A stretch of DNA of 64,000 nucleotides from Candidatus Latescibacterota bacterium (lineage in GTDB: Bacteria; Latescibacterota; UBA2968; UBA8231). Below the pieces are notes generated by a model. It saw nothing but the letters and a program-made list of their open reading frames with translations, was not told where the DNA came from and did no database searches. Positions 27,920-38,242 of the stretch are shown here, piece by piece (position 1 is the stretch's first letter; every line of letters starts with the position of its first letter). The position numbers were made by a program, and so were the translations under genes. Location of the stretch: contig RKRN01000055.1 of the NCBI GenBank assembly GCA_007571365.1, forward strand, positions 1 to 64,000, given 5' to 3'.

Positions 27920-28711
27920 ATGCGACAATACCTCGACCTAGTAAGCCATTGCCTCGACCACGGCGAGGCCAAAGATGATCGCACGGGCGTCGGCACCCGC
28001 GCCATCTTCGGCTATCAGATGCGCTTTGATCTCGCCGACGGGTTCCCCTGCCTGACCACCAAAAAGCTGCATTTGCGCTCTATCATCCACGAACTATTGT
28101 GGTTTCTCAAAGGCGACACCAACACGGCCTATTTACAAAAGAAAAAGGTCCGCATCTGGGACGAATGGGCCGACGCAAATGGCGACCTCGGTCCCATCTA
28201 CGGCAAGCAGTGGCGCCAGTGGTCAACCTCAGACGGCCCTATCGACCAAATTCAACGCGCCATTGACCTGCTCAAGACTAATCCCGATTCGCGGCGCATC
28301 CTCGTCAGTGCGTGGAACGTCGGCGAGTTGGAACAAATGGCCCTCATGCCCTGCCACTGCCTGTTCCAGTTTTTCGTCGCACGCGGTCGACTTTCCTGCC
28401 AACTCTATCAACGCTCTTGCGACGTGGGGCTTGGTGTGCCGTTCAACATCGCCAGCTACAGTTTGCTGACCATGATGATGGCCCAAGTCTGCGGCTTGCA
28501 ACCCGGGGAATTCGTCTGGACCGGCGGCGATATCCACATCTATCAAAACCACGTCGCCGCACTGCGGCAACAACTCGCCCGCCCACCCCGGGCACTGCCG
28601 GTGATGGCCATAAAAAATCGCAGCCAGTCGATTTCCGACTTCCGCTACGACGATTTCAAACTGCTCAACTACCACCCGCACCCGGCCATCCCCATGGAGA
28701 TCGCCATCTGA
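27920..28711 (+). CDS. thyA: Thymidylate synthase
   Basis: [49 protein letters not shown] active-site Cys; C-terminus [10 protein letters not shown]. Confidence 0.97.
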   Translation: MRQYLDLVSHCLDHGEAKDDRTGVGTRAIFGYQMRFDLADGFPCLTTKKLHLRSIIHELLWFLKGDTNTAYLQKKKVRIWDEWADANGDLGPIYGKQWRQWSTSDGPIDQIQRAIDLLKTNPDSRRILVSAWNVGELEQMALMPCHCLFQFFVARGRLSCQLYQRSCDVGLGVPFNIASYSLLTMMMAQVCGLQPGEFVWTGGDIHIYQNHVAALRQQLARPPRALPVMAIKNRSQSISDFRYDDFKLLNYHPHPAIPMEIAI

Positions 28712-28724
28712 TGGGCCTGTTTGC

Positions 28725-29081
28725 TCAGTCTTGGTTCAGGATCTTCACCTTTGAATGTACAGCATCTATGGTCCAAGCCCCACGCTGACCGTCCCCGTCC
28801 AAATCGGCCCGCACCACCAACCAGAATCCGGTGCTCATAGGCCAGAACTCCCAAGTATAGCCCTCTATCTGCCACCAAGCGCGCCGAATTCGCTCGTCAT
28901 TGGGGTCGAAGTAGCGACCATGCTTGGCAAAATAGGCTTTTTCGAACAGGTAGAGCTGCTCCAAGCACACCTCCAGTTGGATCTGGTCTCGCTCATCTGG
29001 GGTCAAGCGAGAAAAATGCACAACCCCTAAGCCTAGGAGCACTAGCACCAAAAATGTCAACTCAGTCAGCTTCAGCGGCAT
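28725..29081 (-). CDS. Small single-TM protein, pilin/pseudopilin-like C-terminal region
   Basis: Hydrophobic N-terminus followed by LEQLYLFEKAYFAKHGRYF and DLDGDGQRGAWTIDAVH as in type IV pilin-like proteins; no recognisable prepilin cleavage motif. Confidence 0.6.
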   Translation of the reverse strand: MPLKLTELTFLVLVLLGLGVVHFSRLTPDERDQIQLEVCLEQLYLFEKAYFAKHGRYFDPNDERIRRAWWQIEGYTWEFWPMSTGFWLVVRADLDGDGQRGAWTIDAVHSKVKILNQD

Positions 29082-30634
29082 GGGATATTTATCTCTTCGA
29101 CGATTTGGCCTGCATCTAAGTCAATCGGCTCGCCATAGCGTCCATAAGGCTCAGAATAGCGAAAAGGGCTGAGCGAGCCGCTGCTGTACTCTCCGTCGCC
29201 ATCGCGATCTACAAACGCCCACAGCGAATAGGTCCCAGCCAGCAGACCATTTAGATCAAATCGCCCCGCTTCGTCCGCCCACTCCGCGTACGTCCGCCCG
29301 TCCTCGTTGAAAGCCGCGATTCGGATGCGACCTTGTTCCCCGGCCAGCCCCTGCCCCCGAATCGCCGCCGTCTCCGCGCCGACGCTAAAAGAAAGCGTCA
29401 GCAGGCTGTCGGCGAGGCCATTGCCAGCCCGGTCCGCGAATTGGGCCGCCGACCCGGCGAGCCGATACGCCCCCGGTGCCAGCGGTTCGGCCGGCACAAA
29501 GCGGGCGCGGTTGGCGGCCGGCCACTGCCACTGCCCGGCTAATGCTTGCGTCGAGTCGCTCGCCGTCCAAACCTTTGCCAACGCGGCCGCCTGCATCGCT
29601 TCAGAAAAAAGCAAGTCCAGCGCGTCTCTTGGGGCGAGTCGATTTCGCACCAGCCCGACGAAAGAGGGCGGCTTGTGGTCGGGCCGCACACTGCCGCGCA
29701 CGGGCGCGTCCCACAGCACGGGCACACCAGCGACTGCAAGCTGTATGGCATAGTGCCGATCCGGCTCTTGCGCTGCCGTCTCGACGTAAATTTTCTCCTC
29801 GACATCTGGGGCCGCATATAGCGACTCTACCGCTAGGCCGCCGACTTCCAATTCTAATTCTCGAAAATTTACAGCCTCGGCAAAAAGCAACATCAGCCGT
29901 TCGGCGTGTATGGCTTGGACCCGCTTGAGCACGGGTGCTGGCATCTGCTGGCGCACGAGTGCTAAGTCGCCGGCTCGCACTGCTTCCTCCGCCACTTCCA
30001 CAGAAGACGACGGCAGGGCCAACCACTCGTCGGTGTCTGGCCGGGCGTTGCGATTCGCATCCCTAAAGGCCAGCACCCGATAGGGCCCCGGAGCGAGGCG
30101 GACAAACTCGTAGTCCCCATCGGCGCCACTCTGCGTCTGATAGGATGGTTCGCCCGATCCTACTTCCCCGCTAAAGGTTCCCAAATCATAGGCCCAAACA
30201 TGGGCACCGACCGCGGGTTGATGATCTTGGTACACCCGGCCGCGCACCAAACCTTGGTCGAGCTGCGAGCCGGTGGCAAAAGCTAAGGTGAAGGATTTAG
30301 TCAAAGCATTGCCTCGCAGATCCCGCGCTCCAGTACCCACCGTCAACACATAAGTTCGCTCTTCGGCCAAGGGCCTAACAATGCGCAGCCGTGGACCGTG
30401 CCACGACAGTTGCAGCGGCCCGACCGGCGATATAAAAAGAGCGGCCTCGGTCTGCTCGCGGTTCATGGGTTCGCTGAAGACGATTTCTACTTCGGTATCC
30501 CGCGCCACGGCCAAGGCGTCGCTCTCCGGGTAGTGAGACAGAATGCGGGGAGGCTCTTTGTCCACCGGCCCGCCGCTGGGCGGCCCGACTTTGGCACAGC
30601 CCAACAACAGGGCGACCAAGATGCTAATCAGCAC
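29072..30634 (-). CDS. Lipoprotein with SbsA-type Ig-like domain
   Basis: Lipobox LLLGC; 'PPRILSHYPESDALAVARDTEVEIVFSEPMNREQTEAALFISP' typical of Big_5/SbsA Ig domains. Confidence 0.8.
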   Translation of the reverse strand: MLISILVALLLGCAKVGPPSGGPVDKEPPRILSHYPESDALAVARDTEVEIVFSEPMNREQTEAALFISPVGPLQLSWHGPRLRIVRPLAEERTYVLTVGTGARDLRGNALTKSFTLAFATGSQLDQGLVRGRVYQDHQPAVGAHVWAYDLGTFSGEVGSGEPSYQTQSGADGDYEFVRLAPGPYRVLAFRDANRNARPDTDEWLALPSSSVEVAEEAVRAGDLALVRQQMPAPVLKRVQAIHAERLMLLFAEAVNFRELELEVGGLAVESLYAAPDVEEKIYVETAAQEPDRHYAIQLAVAGVPVLWDAPVRGSVRPDHKPPSFVGLVRNRLAPRDALDLLFSEAMQAAALAKVWTASDSTQALAGQWQWPAANRARFVPAEPLAPGAYRLAGSAAQFADRAGNGLADSLLTLSFSVGAETAAIRGQGLAGEQGRIRIAAFNEDGRTYAEWADEAGRFDLNGLLAGTYSLWAFVDRDGDGEYSSGSLSPFRYSEPYGRYGEPIDLDAGQIVEEINIPCR

Positions 30635-31580
30635 CGTGCGGATGGGCCTCAGCGTAGATGGCTTGCAGGTGCTCCAAGCTCACTTCAGTATAGCTCTGTG
30701 TCGCGGCTAAAGTCGCGTGGCCGAGAAGTTCTTTGACGGCCACTAAATCGGCCCCAGCGTCGAGGAGATGGGCGGCAAAAGAGTGGCGCAGACGATGCGG
30801 GCTGAGCGAATCGTCTGCCGACACAGTGCGTAAGTGGCGCTCGACGATGCGCTGCACAGTACGGCGACTCAAGCGCTTACCGCGCCCGTTGAGGAAGAGG
30901 GCACCGGCTTCTACTTGGGACATGTCGAATTCGAGCAGGACCTCGGCGCGGCGTTGCAAGTACGCTTTGAGTGCCTCTTGCGCCTTTGCGCCAATGGGGG
31001 CGATGCGCTCTTTGCGGCCCTTGCCCATCACCTTGATGGTGCCTTCGGCCAGAGCCAGCGACGAAAGATTGAGTGCCACCAACTCCCCGAGGCGAATACC
31101 CCCTCCGTAGAATACTTCTAGAATGGCCCGATCCCGCACGCCGCTAAACCGCTCGGTCGCCGGGGCTTCCATGGCCTCTGCGACCTGTTCTACGGGCAGG
31201 TGCCGCGGCAATGCGCGCTCGACCACGGGCGATGCCACCGCACCAGCCGGATTGGCGGCAATCGCACCTTCGCGACAGAGATAGCGGAAAAGCGAGCGCA
31301 GGGCTGTCAATTTGCGGGCAACCGTGCTGGTCTTAAGGCCCTTTTCCTCTAGGTCGGCGACAAAGGCCTGCACCTGCTCGCGCTGCACCACGCGCAGCGG
31401 CAGTTGCAAATTATCGACTCGCGGATAGAGAAAGCGGGCGAATTGCTGCAAGTCACAGCGATATGAACTGAGGGTGTACTCGGCGCAGTTGCGCTCTTTG
31501 TGCAAGTATTCCAAGAAGCGGGCAATGCCCTCTTCAAGGCTGGATCCGGCGTGCAGAGCGCTCTGCGGTGCATCGGCCAT
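30624..31580 (-). CDS. xerC: Tyrosine recombinase XerC/XerD family
   Basis: SAM-like N-domain; GGGIRLGELVAL, SPHRLRHSFAAHLLDAGADLVAVKELLGHATLAATQSYTEVS; start ATG 31580 (MADAPQ) more likely than 31739. Confidence 0.9.
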   Translation of the reverse strand: MADAPQSALHAGSSLEEGIARFLEYLHKERNCAEYTLSSYRCDLQQFARFLYPRVDNLQLPLRVVQREQVQAFVADLEEKGLKTSTVARKLTALRSLFRYLCREGAIAANPAGAVASPVVERALPRHLPVEQVAEAMEAPATERFSGVRDRAILEVFYGGGIRLGELVALNLSSLALAEGTIKVMGKGRKERIAPIGAKAQEALKAYLQRRAEVLLEFDMSQVEAGALFLNGRGKRLSRRTVQRIVERHLRTVSADDSLSPHRLRHSFAAHLLDAGADLVAVKELLGHATLAATQSYTEVSLEHLQAIYAEAHPHGAD

Positions 31581-31609
31581 GGCGTAGCAAGCCAAGGAGG
31601 AAAGGATAG

Positions 31610-33889
31610 TCAGGCAGCTTGGGCGCTTTTGTCTTTTTCGCCCTCTTCTCTTTCGTACTTCGTGCCGCAAATCCGGCAGTACATGGCAGGGCTGCGGCTC
31701 CCCTTTTCGTAGAGCAAGGCGGCCTCGCAATGCGTACACTTGCGGTCAATGGGGCGGTCCCAACTGGCAAACTTGCACTGGGGATACGTGCTGCAACCAA
31801 AGAAAACCTTGCCTTTGCGCGATCGCTTCTCCGCAATCTGCCCTTCGCAACCGTCCTCTGGGCACTGGATTCCAAGGACATAGGGCTTGACGTTTTTGCA
31901 ATCTGGATAGCCGCTACAAGCCAAGAAGCGACCATAGCGCCCCATCTTGACAAGCATAGGCGCACTGCATTGATCGCAGACCTCGGCGGTCTCCTCTTCA
32001 TTTTGCTCTTCGAGCGGTTTGGTGTTTTTGCACTTGGGGTAACCAGAGCACGCGAGGAAGCGACCGTTGCGCCCCCACTTGACGATCATGTCGGCCCCGC
32101 ATTCCTTGCAGTCCTCGTCCGATATCTCTTGTAGCGCGAGCTTTAGCTCCTTGCGTTGGCTATTGGCCGCGTCTAAGTCGCCCTTCCACGAGCTGTAGAA
32201 CTGCTGCACGATCTCCACCCAGTTGGTGCCGCCATCTTCGATCTGATCGAGCTTGTCCTCCATATTGGCCGTGAAAGCTACGTTGAAGAGGTGCGGAAAG
32301 GTATCGACAAGTAGTTTGTTGACGGTCTGGCCGCGCTCAGTGGCCACAAAGTAGCGGTTATCGACCTTTTCGACGTACTGGCGGTCGAGGATGGTAGTGA
32401 TGATTTGTGCATAGGTCGAGGGGCGGCCAATGCCCTCGGATTCCAGTTGCTTGACGAGCGACGCCTCCGTAAAGCGCGGCGGTGGCTTAGTAAAGTGCTG
32501 CTCAGGAGCGATCTGCTCTAACTTTAGCACCTCGCCCTCGGCGATATCAGCGGGTATGGCCCGCGACGCGTCCTCTCGTGCCCCCTCGACACTAGACGCG
32601 CCCTCCGACTTGTCCTCTTCTTCCTTGCTTTCGCTGTAGAGCAGGGTAAAGCCCGGAAACTTGACGACGCTCCCAGTAGCGCGCAGCAAGTAGGGTCCGG
32701 CCTCGACATTGGCCGTCGTGATGTTGAGAACCTGCGGCTTCATCTGCGAGGTCACGAATCGCTTCCAGATCAGGGAGTACACCCGCGCCTGATCCGACGT
32801 GAGCAAGTGCTTGACCTCGTCTGGATGCAAGGCTACCGAGGTAGGACGTATGGCCTCGTGGGCGTCTTGGGCGCTGTTCTTGGTCCGGTAGTGATTGGGC
32901 GTCTCGGGCACGTAATCGCGGCCGTAAAGGGCGGCGATCTGCTCGCGCACCTCGACGATGGCGTCGGCTGAAACGCGTACTGAATCCGTGCGTATATAGG
33001 TAATGAGACCTCGGGTTTCGCCCTCAACCTCAATGCCTTCGTATAGCTGCTGAGCTACTGTATCGGTGCGCTTGACCGAAAAGCGCATCCGCCGGGCGCA
33101 TTCTTGCTGCAAGGTGCTGGTCGTGAAGGGCGGCGCCGGGCGGCGCACTTGGTCGCGTTCCTTGACTTCTTTGACCGCTATATCTTGCGCGGCCAACTCA
33201 CCAGCGATGCGATCAGCCCCCTCCTGATTGCCGATACTGAGCTTATCGCCGTCTTTGGCCAAAAGGCGCGCCCAGAAAGACCCCCGGCCATCGCGGCCCA
33301 AAAGCGCCTCAATTGACCAGTACTCCTGAGGCTCAAATGCCTTGACTTCGCGGTCGCGCTCGCAGATTAATCGCACGGCGACGGACTGCACTCGGCCAGC
33401 TGATAGCCCAGAGTGTATGACCTTCCACAACAGCGGGCTGATCTCGTAGCCGACTAAGCGGTCGAGTACGCGCCGCGCTTGTTGGGCATCGACCTTGTGG
33501 AAATCTAGCGCACCCGAGTGTTCTAACGACTCGTGTACCGCTTTGGGTGTAATCTCGTTGAAGAGAATTCGCTTGACGTTGTCGTTCTTGGGGGAGATGG
33601 CTTGAGCCACGTGCCAGGCAATGGCTTCGCCCTCGCGGTCGGGATCGGTAGCCAAGTAGGTGGTATCGGCGGCTTGGGCTGCTCTGCGGAGGTCGCTGAG
33701 GATTTTGCCCTTGCCCCGAATGGTCACGTAGCGCGGCTTGAAGCCGTCCGCAACGTCGATGCCCAGCTCTTTCGGCGGCAGATCCCGCACGTGCCCCATA
33801 CAGGGTTTGACTACAAAATTTTTGCCTAAAATTTTGTTGATTGTCTTGGCCTTGGCTGGCGACTCGACAACTACCAATGACTTACCCAT
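31610..33889 (-). CDS. topA: DNA topoisomerase I with C-terminal zinc ribbons
   Basis: MGKSLVVVESPAKAKTINKILGKNFVVKPCMGHVRDLP; GLITYIRTDSVRVS active site; several C-terminal C4 ribbons. Confidence 0.97.
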   Translation of the reverse strand: MGKSLVVVESPAKAKTINKILGKNFVVKPCMGHVRDLPPKELGIDVADGFKPRYVTIRGKGKILSDLRRAAQAADTTYLATDPDREGEAIAWHVAQAISPKNDNVKRILFNEITPKAVHESLEHSGALDFHKVDAQQARRVLDRLVGYEISPLLWKVIHSGLSAGRVQSVAVRLICERDREVKAFEPQEYWSIEALLGRDGRGSFWARLLAKDGDKLSIGNQEGADRIAGELAAQDIAVKEVKERDQVRRPAPPFTTSTLQQECARRMRFSVKRTDTVAQQLYEGIEVEGETRGLITYIRTDSVRVSADAIVEVREQIAALYGRDYVPETPNHYRTKNSAQDAHEAIRPTSVALHPDEVKHLLTSDQARVYSLIWKRFVTSQMKPQVLNITTANVEAGPYLLRATGSVVKFPGFTLLYSESKEEEDKSEGASSVEGAREDASRAIPADIAEGEVLKLEQIAPEQHFTKPPPRFTEASLVKQLESEGIGRPSTYAQIITTILDRQYVEKVDNRYFVATERGQTVNKLLVDTFPHLFNVAFTANMEDKLDQIEDGGTNWVEIVQQFYSSWKGDLDAANSQRKELKLALQEISDEDCKECGADMIVKWGRNGRFLACSGYPKCKNTKPLEEQNEEETAEVCDQCSAPMLVKMGRYGRFLACSGYPDCKNVKPYVLGIQCPEDGCEGQIAEKRSRKGKVFFGCSTYPQCKFASWDRPIDRKCTHCEAALLYEKGSRSPAMYCRICGTKYEREEGEKDKSAQAA

Positions 33890-33976
33890 CTGCTCCCTCG
33901 GTTTGTAGCTTTTAAGCCGTAAGTTACGCAATTTTTTGAATATATAGACGCCCTCAGACAATCGCAAGACGCGCTC

Positions 33977-34804
33977 TTGACAAACCAGAGCCACCGTCTT
34001 TTTGTAACACGTTTAGTATTGTGCATTACATTCTTCGGGGTTTGTACCTTGATTCACCGCAAAAAATCAAGCGAAATAGCGCACATTGCCGCGAGCTGCG
34101 AGATCGTCTTCGCCGTCCAGCAGAAGCTCGAAGTGCTCATCGCGCCTGGCGTCAGCACCTTCGAACTAGATCAAGTCGCCGAGGCCGAAATCTGCGCCTT
34201 AGGAGCAGTACCCGCTTTCAAGGGATACCACGGCTTCCCCTACTCAATTTGCGCTTCAGTAAACGCCGCAGTCGCGCATGGGTTTCCCGACGAAACTCCG
34301 TTGCAAGAGGGCGACATCGTCAGCATTGACGTGGGTGCCTGTCTCGGTGGTTACTATGGCGACGGGGCCTTTACCGTCGCGGTTGGCGCGGTCAGCACAC
34401 AGGCACAGCACCTTATCAATGGCACGCTCGACTGCCTCGCGCAGGGCATTGACTGCGCGCGGCCCGGCGGGCGGCTCTCCGACATTTCGCACGCCATCCA
34501 GCACCGCGCCGAGAGCCAAGGACTGGCCGTAGTGCGCGAGTACGGGGGCCACGGCATTGGCCGCGAATTGCACGAGTTACCCCACATCGAAAACTATGGT
34601 TCGCCCGGTAAAGGCCCGCTGCTCAAGCCGGGACACGTATTCTGTATCGAGCCGATTCTCTGCCTAGGGAGCCCGCAAATTGACCATCTCGATGACTGGA
34701 CTGCTCTCACCGCCGACCGCTCGCTTGCCGCTCACGCCGAACATACCGTCGCCATTACTGAGGACGGGCCCCGGATTCTGACCCTGCCCGCTGTGCCAGC
34801 ATGA
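33977..34804 (+). CDS. map: Methionine aminopeptidase, type I
   Basis: HGFPDETPLQEGDIVSIDVGACLGGYYGDGAFTV, GHGIGRELHELPHIENYG. True start possibly TTG at 34049 (LIHRKKSSEIAHIA). Confidence 0.93.
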   Translation: MTNQSHRLFVTRLVLCITFFGVCTLIHRKKSSEIAHIAASCEIVFAVQQKLEVLIAPGVSTFELDQVAEAEICALGAVPAFKGYHGFPYSICASVNAAVAHGFPDETPLQEGDIVSIDVGACLGGYYGDGAFTVAVGAVSTQAQHLINGTLDCLAQGIDCARPGGRLSDISHAIQHRAESQGLAVVREYGGHGIGRELHELPHIENYGSPGKGPLLKPGHVFCIEPILCLGSPQIDHLDDWTALTADRSLAAHAEHTVAITEDGPRILTLPAVPA

Positions 34805-35556
34805 AGGTCACCTTCCTCGGCACTGGCACCTCTATCGGGGTGCCGCGCATCGGCTGCTACTGCCCAGTTTGCGCCTCGGACGACCCGAAAAATAAGCGCC
34901 TGCGCTGTGCCTTACACTTAGCACATCAAGGCCGGTCAATCCTCGTTGATGCTGGCCCGGATCTCAGAACTCAGGCCCTGCGCTATCAGATCGACCGCGT
35001 CGATTGCGTGCTGTTGACTCACGGCCACGCCGATCATCTGCACGGCCTCGACGACGTGCGCGCCTATTGCTTTGACCGCGATCAGCCGCTGCCCTGCTAT
35101 GCGGATCCGCACACCATTGCACGTATCGAACGAGTCTTCGACTACGCTTTTGACAAAGACGCTCCAAGTGCGACGCCGCAGCTAGCCCTGCGTCCGATTG
35201 CCGGACCGTTCACAGCTTGTGGACTCGCCATTGAGCCGCTCACCATCTATCATGGCCGGTCCCCGGTTCTCGCCTTCCGCATCGGCAACTTCGCCTATGC
35301 CACGGACACTAATTACATTCCAGAGGCGGCCATGGCGCGACTGCATGGCCTAGAGGTTTTGGTCCTTGACGCGCTGCGCTACAAAGAACATCCCACCCAT
35401 TTCAACGTCGAGCAGGCGTTGGCCATTGTCGCCGAACTCCAGCCCGCTCGCACGTATTTCACGCATGTAGCCCACGACCTCGACCACCATCAGACCAATA
35501 CCGAACTCCCCTCCGGCGTACAACTAGCCTACGATGGATTGGCGTTGGAGTTATAA
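34801..35556 (+). CDS. MBL-fold metallo-hydrolase (PhnP-like)
   Basis: MKVTFLGTGTSIGVPRIGCYCPVC; LLTHGHADHLHGLDDVR; HVAHDLDHHQT. Confidence 0.9.
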   Translation: MKVTFLGTGTSIGVPRIGCYCPVCASDDPKNKRLRCALHLAHQGRSILVDAGPDLRTQALRYQIDRVDCVLLTHGHADHLHGLDDVRAYCFDRDQPLPCYADPHTIARIERVFDYAFDKDAPSATPQLALRPIAGPFTACGLAIEPLTIYHGRSPVLAFRIGNFAYATDTNYIPEAAMARLHGLEVLVLDALRYKEHPTHFNVEQALAIVAELQPARTYFTHVAHDLDHHQTNTELPSGVQLAYDGLALEL

Positions 35557-35557
35557 C

Positions 35558-35597
35558 AAAAAACGAGGATGCCGCCGGTCTCCCGACGACATCCTCG
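35558..35597 (-). terminator. Rho-independent terminator for nrdJ
   Basis: Stem CGAGGATG (35564-35571) / CATCCTCG (35590-35597) with further inner pairing; AAAAAA at 35558-35563 gives a T-tract on the minus strand. Confidence 0.75.
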
Positions 35598-35634
35598 CCT
35601 CGAACAAAAAGCACAGTCCGGCTTTAGTTTAAGT

Positions 35635-37980
35635 TTAACACTTGGACCAGCCACAGTGCTTGCATATCAGACAGCTACTCTCATAAGCTACCGTCGCCCC
35701 GCACTCTGGACAGGTCGTTAGGGTCTTTGGCTCGCTGCTTGCAACGGAAAAAGATGGCCCGTCCTCGGAGGGCTGATTGCCTACCTTCCGCTGCAAATAG
35801 CGCTCCATCGCCTTGCCAATGGCGTCCGGCGTAGACAGGACCAACTCGCCATCTTCCCACACCGGACTCGGCCCCGAAATGCCCTTTAACTCGCTGATGA
35901 CTTCTTGGGGATCAACCCCCGAGCGCAGCGCAAGCGAAATCAGCCGACTAATGGCCTCAGACTGGGCGGCCGCATTGCCGCCCGCTTTGCCGATGGTGCT
36001 AAAGACTTCGCAGATTCCGTATTCGTCTTCGTTGATCGTTACATAGATCTTGCCCTCGCCGGTGTTGATCCGCTCGGTAATACCCGTGGTGACGGCCGGG
36101 CGACGACGACGGTGCCGAAAGCCATCCGGCCCGAGTGAATCTGGAATCTCCACAGCCGGAGTTTCAGCTTCCTTCTTGTCGGCTTGGCCCTCGGTCTGTA
36201 GGATGCCCTCGCGGCTACCCTCGCGGTACACCGTCACCCCTTTGAGGCCCTCCTTGTACGCGGTGATGTAAATGTCGGCGACCGTTTCTAGGGCGATGTC
36301 TTCGGGTAGGTTGATCGTCGAGGAAATGCTACTATCGGTGTACTTCTGGATCACGCCCTGCATCTTGACGCGGAAGTACGGGTCAATTTCGTGAGCTGTC
36401 ACGACGTAGTCGGGCAGGTCCTCGTCGCCGCCGAAGACGCGCTGGATGAGCGGGTGATAGACCTTGTATTCGCGGAAGCTTTCGCCGTCGTTCTGCTTTA
36501 CCCGGCGGGTGTAACTGGTGCAAAAGATCGGCTCAATCCCCGAACTCGTCTGCGCCACAATCGAACCCGTGCCGACCGGCGGCATGGTAATCAAGGTGCA
36601 GTTGCGCAGACCGTGCGCGGCGATTTTCTCTTGCAGGGCTTGGGGCAGGCCCTGGATAAATTTGCTCTGCTTGACGCCCTCCCAGCCGAAAAGCGGAAAG
36701 GAGCCCTTCTCTCGAGCCAGTTCGACCGACATTTCATAGGCGTTGTGACAGATGGTGGCCATAATGCGGTCAATGATCGCCAGAGCTTCGTCCGAATCGT
36801 ACTTGCTCTGCATCAAGACCAGCGCATCGGCCATGCCGGTGATACCCAAACCCACCCGGCGGTCGGATGCTACGGCTTCGCGGATTTTGGGCAAGGCATG
36901 ATTGTCCACGTTGTAATCAATGACGTTATCCAAAAAGCGGGTCGCCACGCGGGCGGCCTGCCCCAACTCCTCGTAGTCGAGTTCGCCATCGGCCCGGACG
37001 AAGTTCACCAAATTGAGATTGCCTAAGTTGCAGGCTGTGTACGAGGCCAGTGGCTGTTCGCCGCAGGGATTAGTACTAGTGAGTGGATTGGCGTATTCGA
37101 CATTGTGGTGCTCGCGCATCGTGTCCCAAAAAATGATGCCCGGCTCGGCACTAGCGTGGGCATTGGCAATGATCTTGTCCCACAATTGGCGCGCTTTGAC
37201 CGTGCGGAACACCTTGCTCCCCCAGCGCAAGTCAAAGTCTGAGTCGGCCAACACAGCCTGCATGAACTCATGGGTGATCAGTACGCTGATATTGGCGTAC
37301 TGCACTTTGGTGCGATTGGAGTCGTTTTTGATGGTGATGAAGTCTTCGATATCGGGATGATCGACCCGCAAGGTCAGCATCAGAGCACCGCGGCGACCGG
37401 CTTGGGAGACGGCATTGGTGCTCTCAGAGAGCAGGTTCATAAAGGCGGTGCAACCCGGCGAAGCATCCACCGTGGCGTTGACCGGAGCCCCCTGCGGCCT
37501 GAGAATCGACAAGTCCGTGCCGACCCCACCGCCCGTGCGGTACACCATCGCCGATTCGCTCAGACAGCGATAGATGCCTTCCAAGCTGTCCTCTTCAATG
37601 GGGATGACATAGCAGTTGGACAGCGTCGGCTTGCGCCTAGCCTCGTCGCGGCCAGCACCGTGCATGACGCGCCCGCCGGGGATGAACTTGAAATCCATTA
37701 ATAGCGAGAAGAAGCGGTCGTACCAGTATTGGGGATCCTTCTCTACCGAGGCCATCGCCCGGGCGATGCGATCCCAGATGTGCAGCGGGCCGGTTTCGCC
37801 GGGTGCCAAGTACTTGTTGTGCAAAACGTCAATGGCGAGATCGTTGTCGCCGTAATAGGTCTTAGCATCGGCGGCACGGGCCAAGAGAGCGTCGTGGCCG
37901 TTGCGCTTGAGCCCGTGGCCTTCAAGTTGTGCCAGCATATCTTTAAAGCGGTGTGCGACTGCGCGTTCGGACTCCATCAT
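35635..37980 (-). CDS. nrdJ: Adenosylcobalamin-dependent (class II) ribonucleoside-diphosphate reductase
   Basis: PGGRVMHGAGRDEARRKPTLSNCYVIPI; NPCGEQPLASYTACNLGNLNL; C-terminal CPECGATVAYESSCLICKHCGWSKC. Confidence 0.95.
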   Translation of the reverse strand: MMESERAVAHRFKDMLAQLEGHGLKRNGHDALLARAADAKTYYGDNDLAIDVLHNKYLAPGETGPLHIWDRIARAMASVEKDPQYWYDRFFSLLMDFKFIPGGRVMHGAGRDEARRKPTLSNCYVIPIEEDSLEGIYRCLSESAMVYRTGGGVGTDLSILRPQGAPVNATVDASPGCTAFMNLLSESTNAVSQAGRRGALMLTLRVDHPDIEDFITIKNDSNRTKVQYANISVLITHEFMQAVLADSDFDLRWGSKVFRTVKARQLWDKIIANAHASAEPGIIFWDTMREHHNVEYANPLTSTNPCGEQPLASYTACNLGNLNLVNFVRADGELDYEELGQAARVATRFLDNVIDYNVDNHALPKIREAVASDRRVGLGITGMADALVLMQSKYDSDEALAIIDRIMATICHNAYEMSVELAREKGSFPLFGWEGVKQSKFIQGLPQALQEKIAAHGLRNCTLITMPPVGTGSIVAQTSSGIEPIFCTSYTRRVKQNDGESFREYKVYHPLIQRVFGGDEDLPDYVVTAHEIDPYFRVKMQGVIQKYTDSSISSTINLPEDIALETVADIYITAYKEGLKGVTVYREGSREGILQTEGQADKKEAETPAVEIPDSLGPDGFRHRRRRPAVTTGITERINTGEGKIYVTINEDEYGICEVFSTIGKAGGNAAAQSEAISRLISLALRSGVDPQEVISELKGISGPSPVWEDGELVLSTPDAIGKAMERYLQRKVGNQPSEDGPSFSVASSEPKTLTTCPECGATVAYESSCLICKHCGWSKC

Positions 37981-38120
37981 GCCCTCCCATTAAAACAAAA
38001 AAGTCCATGGGCGAAGTGGAAAACATCGCCAAAATAAGTTAACTGCTGTTAGGATCAGGGGAGAGCAAACAAAAAAGTGCAGCCCTAAAATACACTATCT
38101 TAGAGCATTACACTCGTTTG

Positions 38121-38136
38121 ACACAAGATGTTGTGT
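38121..38136 (-). promoter_or_regulatory. NrdR-box-like palindrome upstream of nrdJ
   Basis: ACACAAGATGTTGTGT: 16-bp, 6-bp palindromic arms, close to the NrdR-box consensus acaCwAtATaTwGtgt; between nrdR and nrdJ. Confidence 0.7.
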
Positions 38137-38242
38137 CGAGGTCTAAAGTAGAGTAGGGGCGGATACTTGTCAAGTCAAAAACAAGGCCCAGAGCAATTTC
38201 TTTTTAATTCAGTTACGACGCACGAAAAACACAGCACCGACC

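Noticed and set aside
30624-31580. Tyrosine recombinase as evidence of an integrated element
   Set aside because: Looks like housekeeping XerC/D next to topA; no phage genes, att-like repeats or cargo recognised nearby.
36391-37026. 211-aa plus-strand ORF
   Set aside because: Antisense to nrdJ, no recognisable domain.
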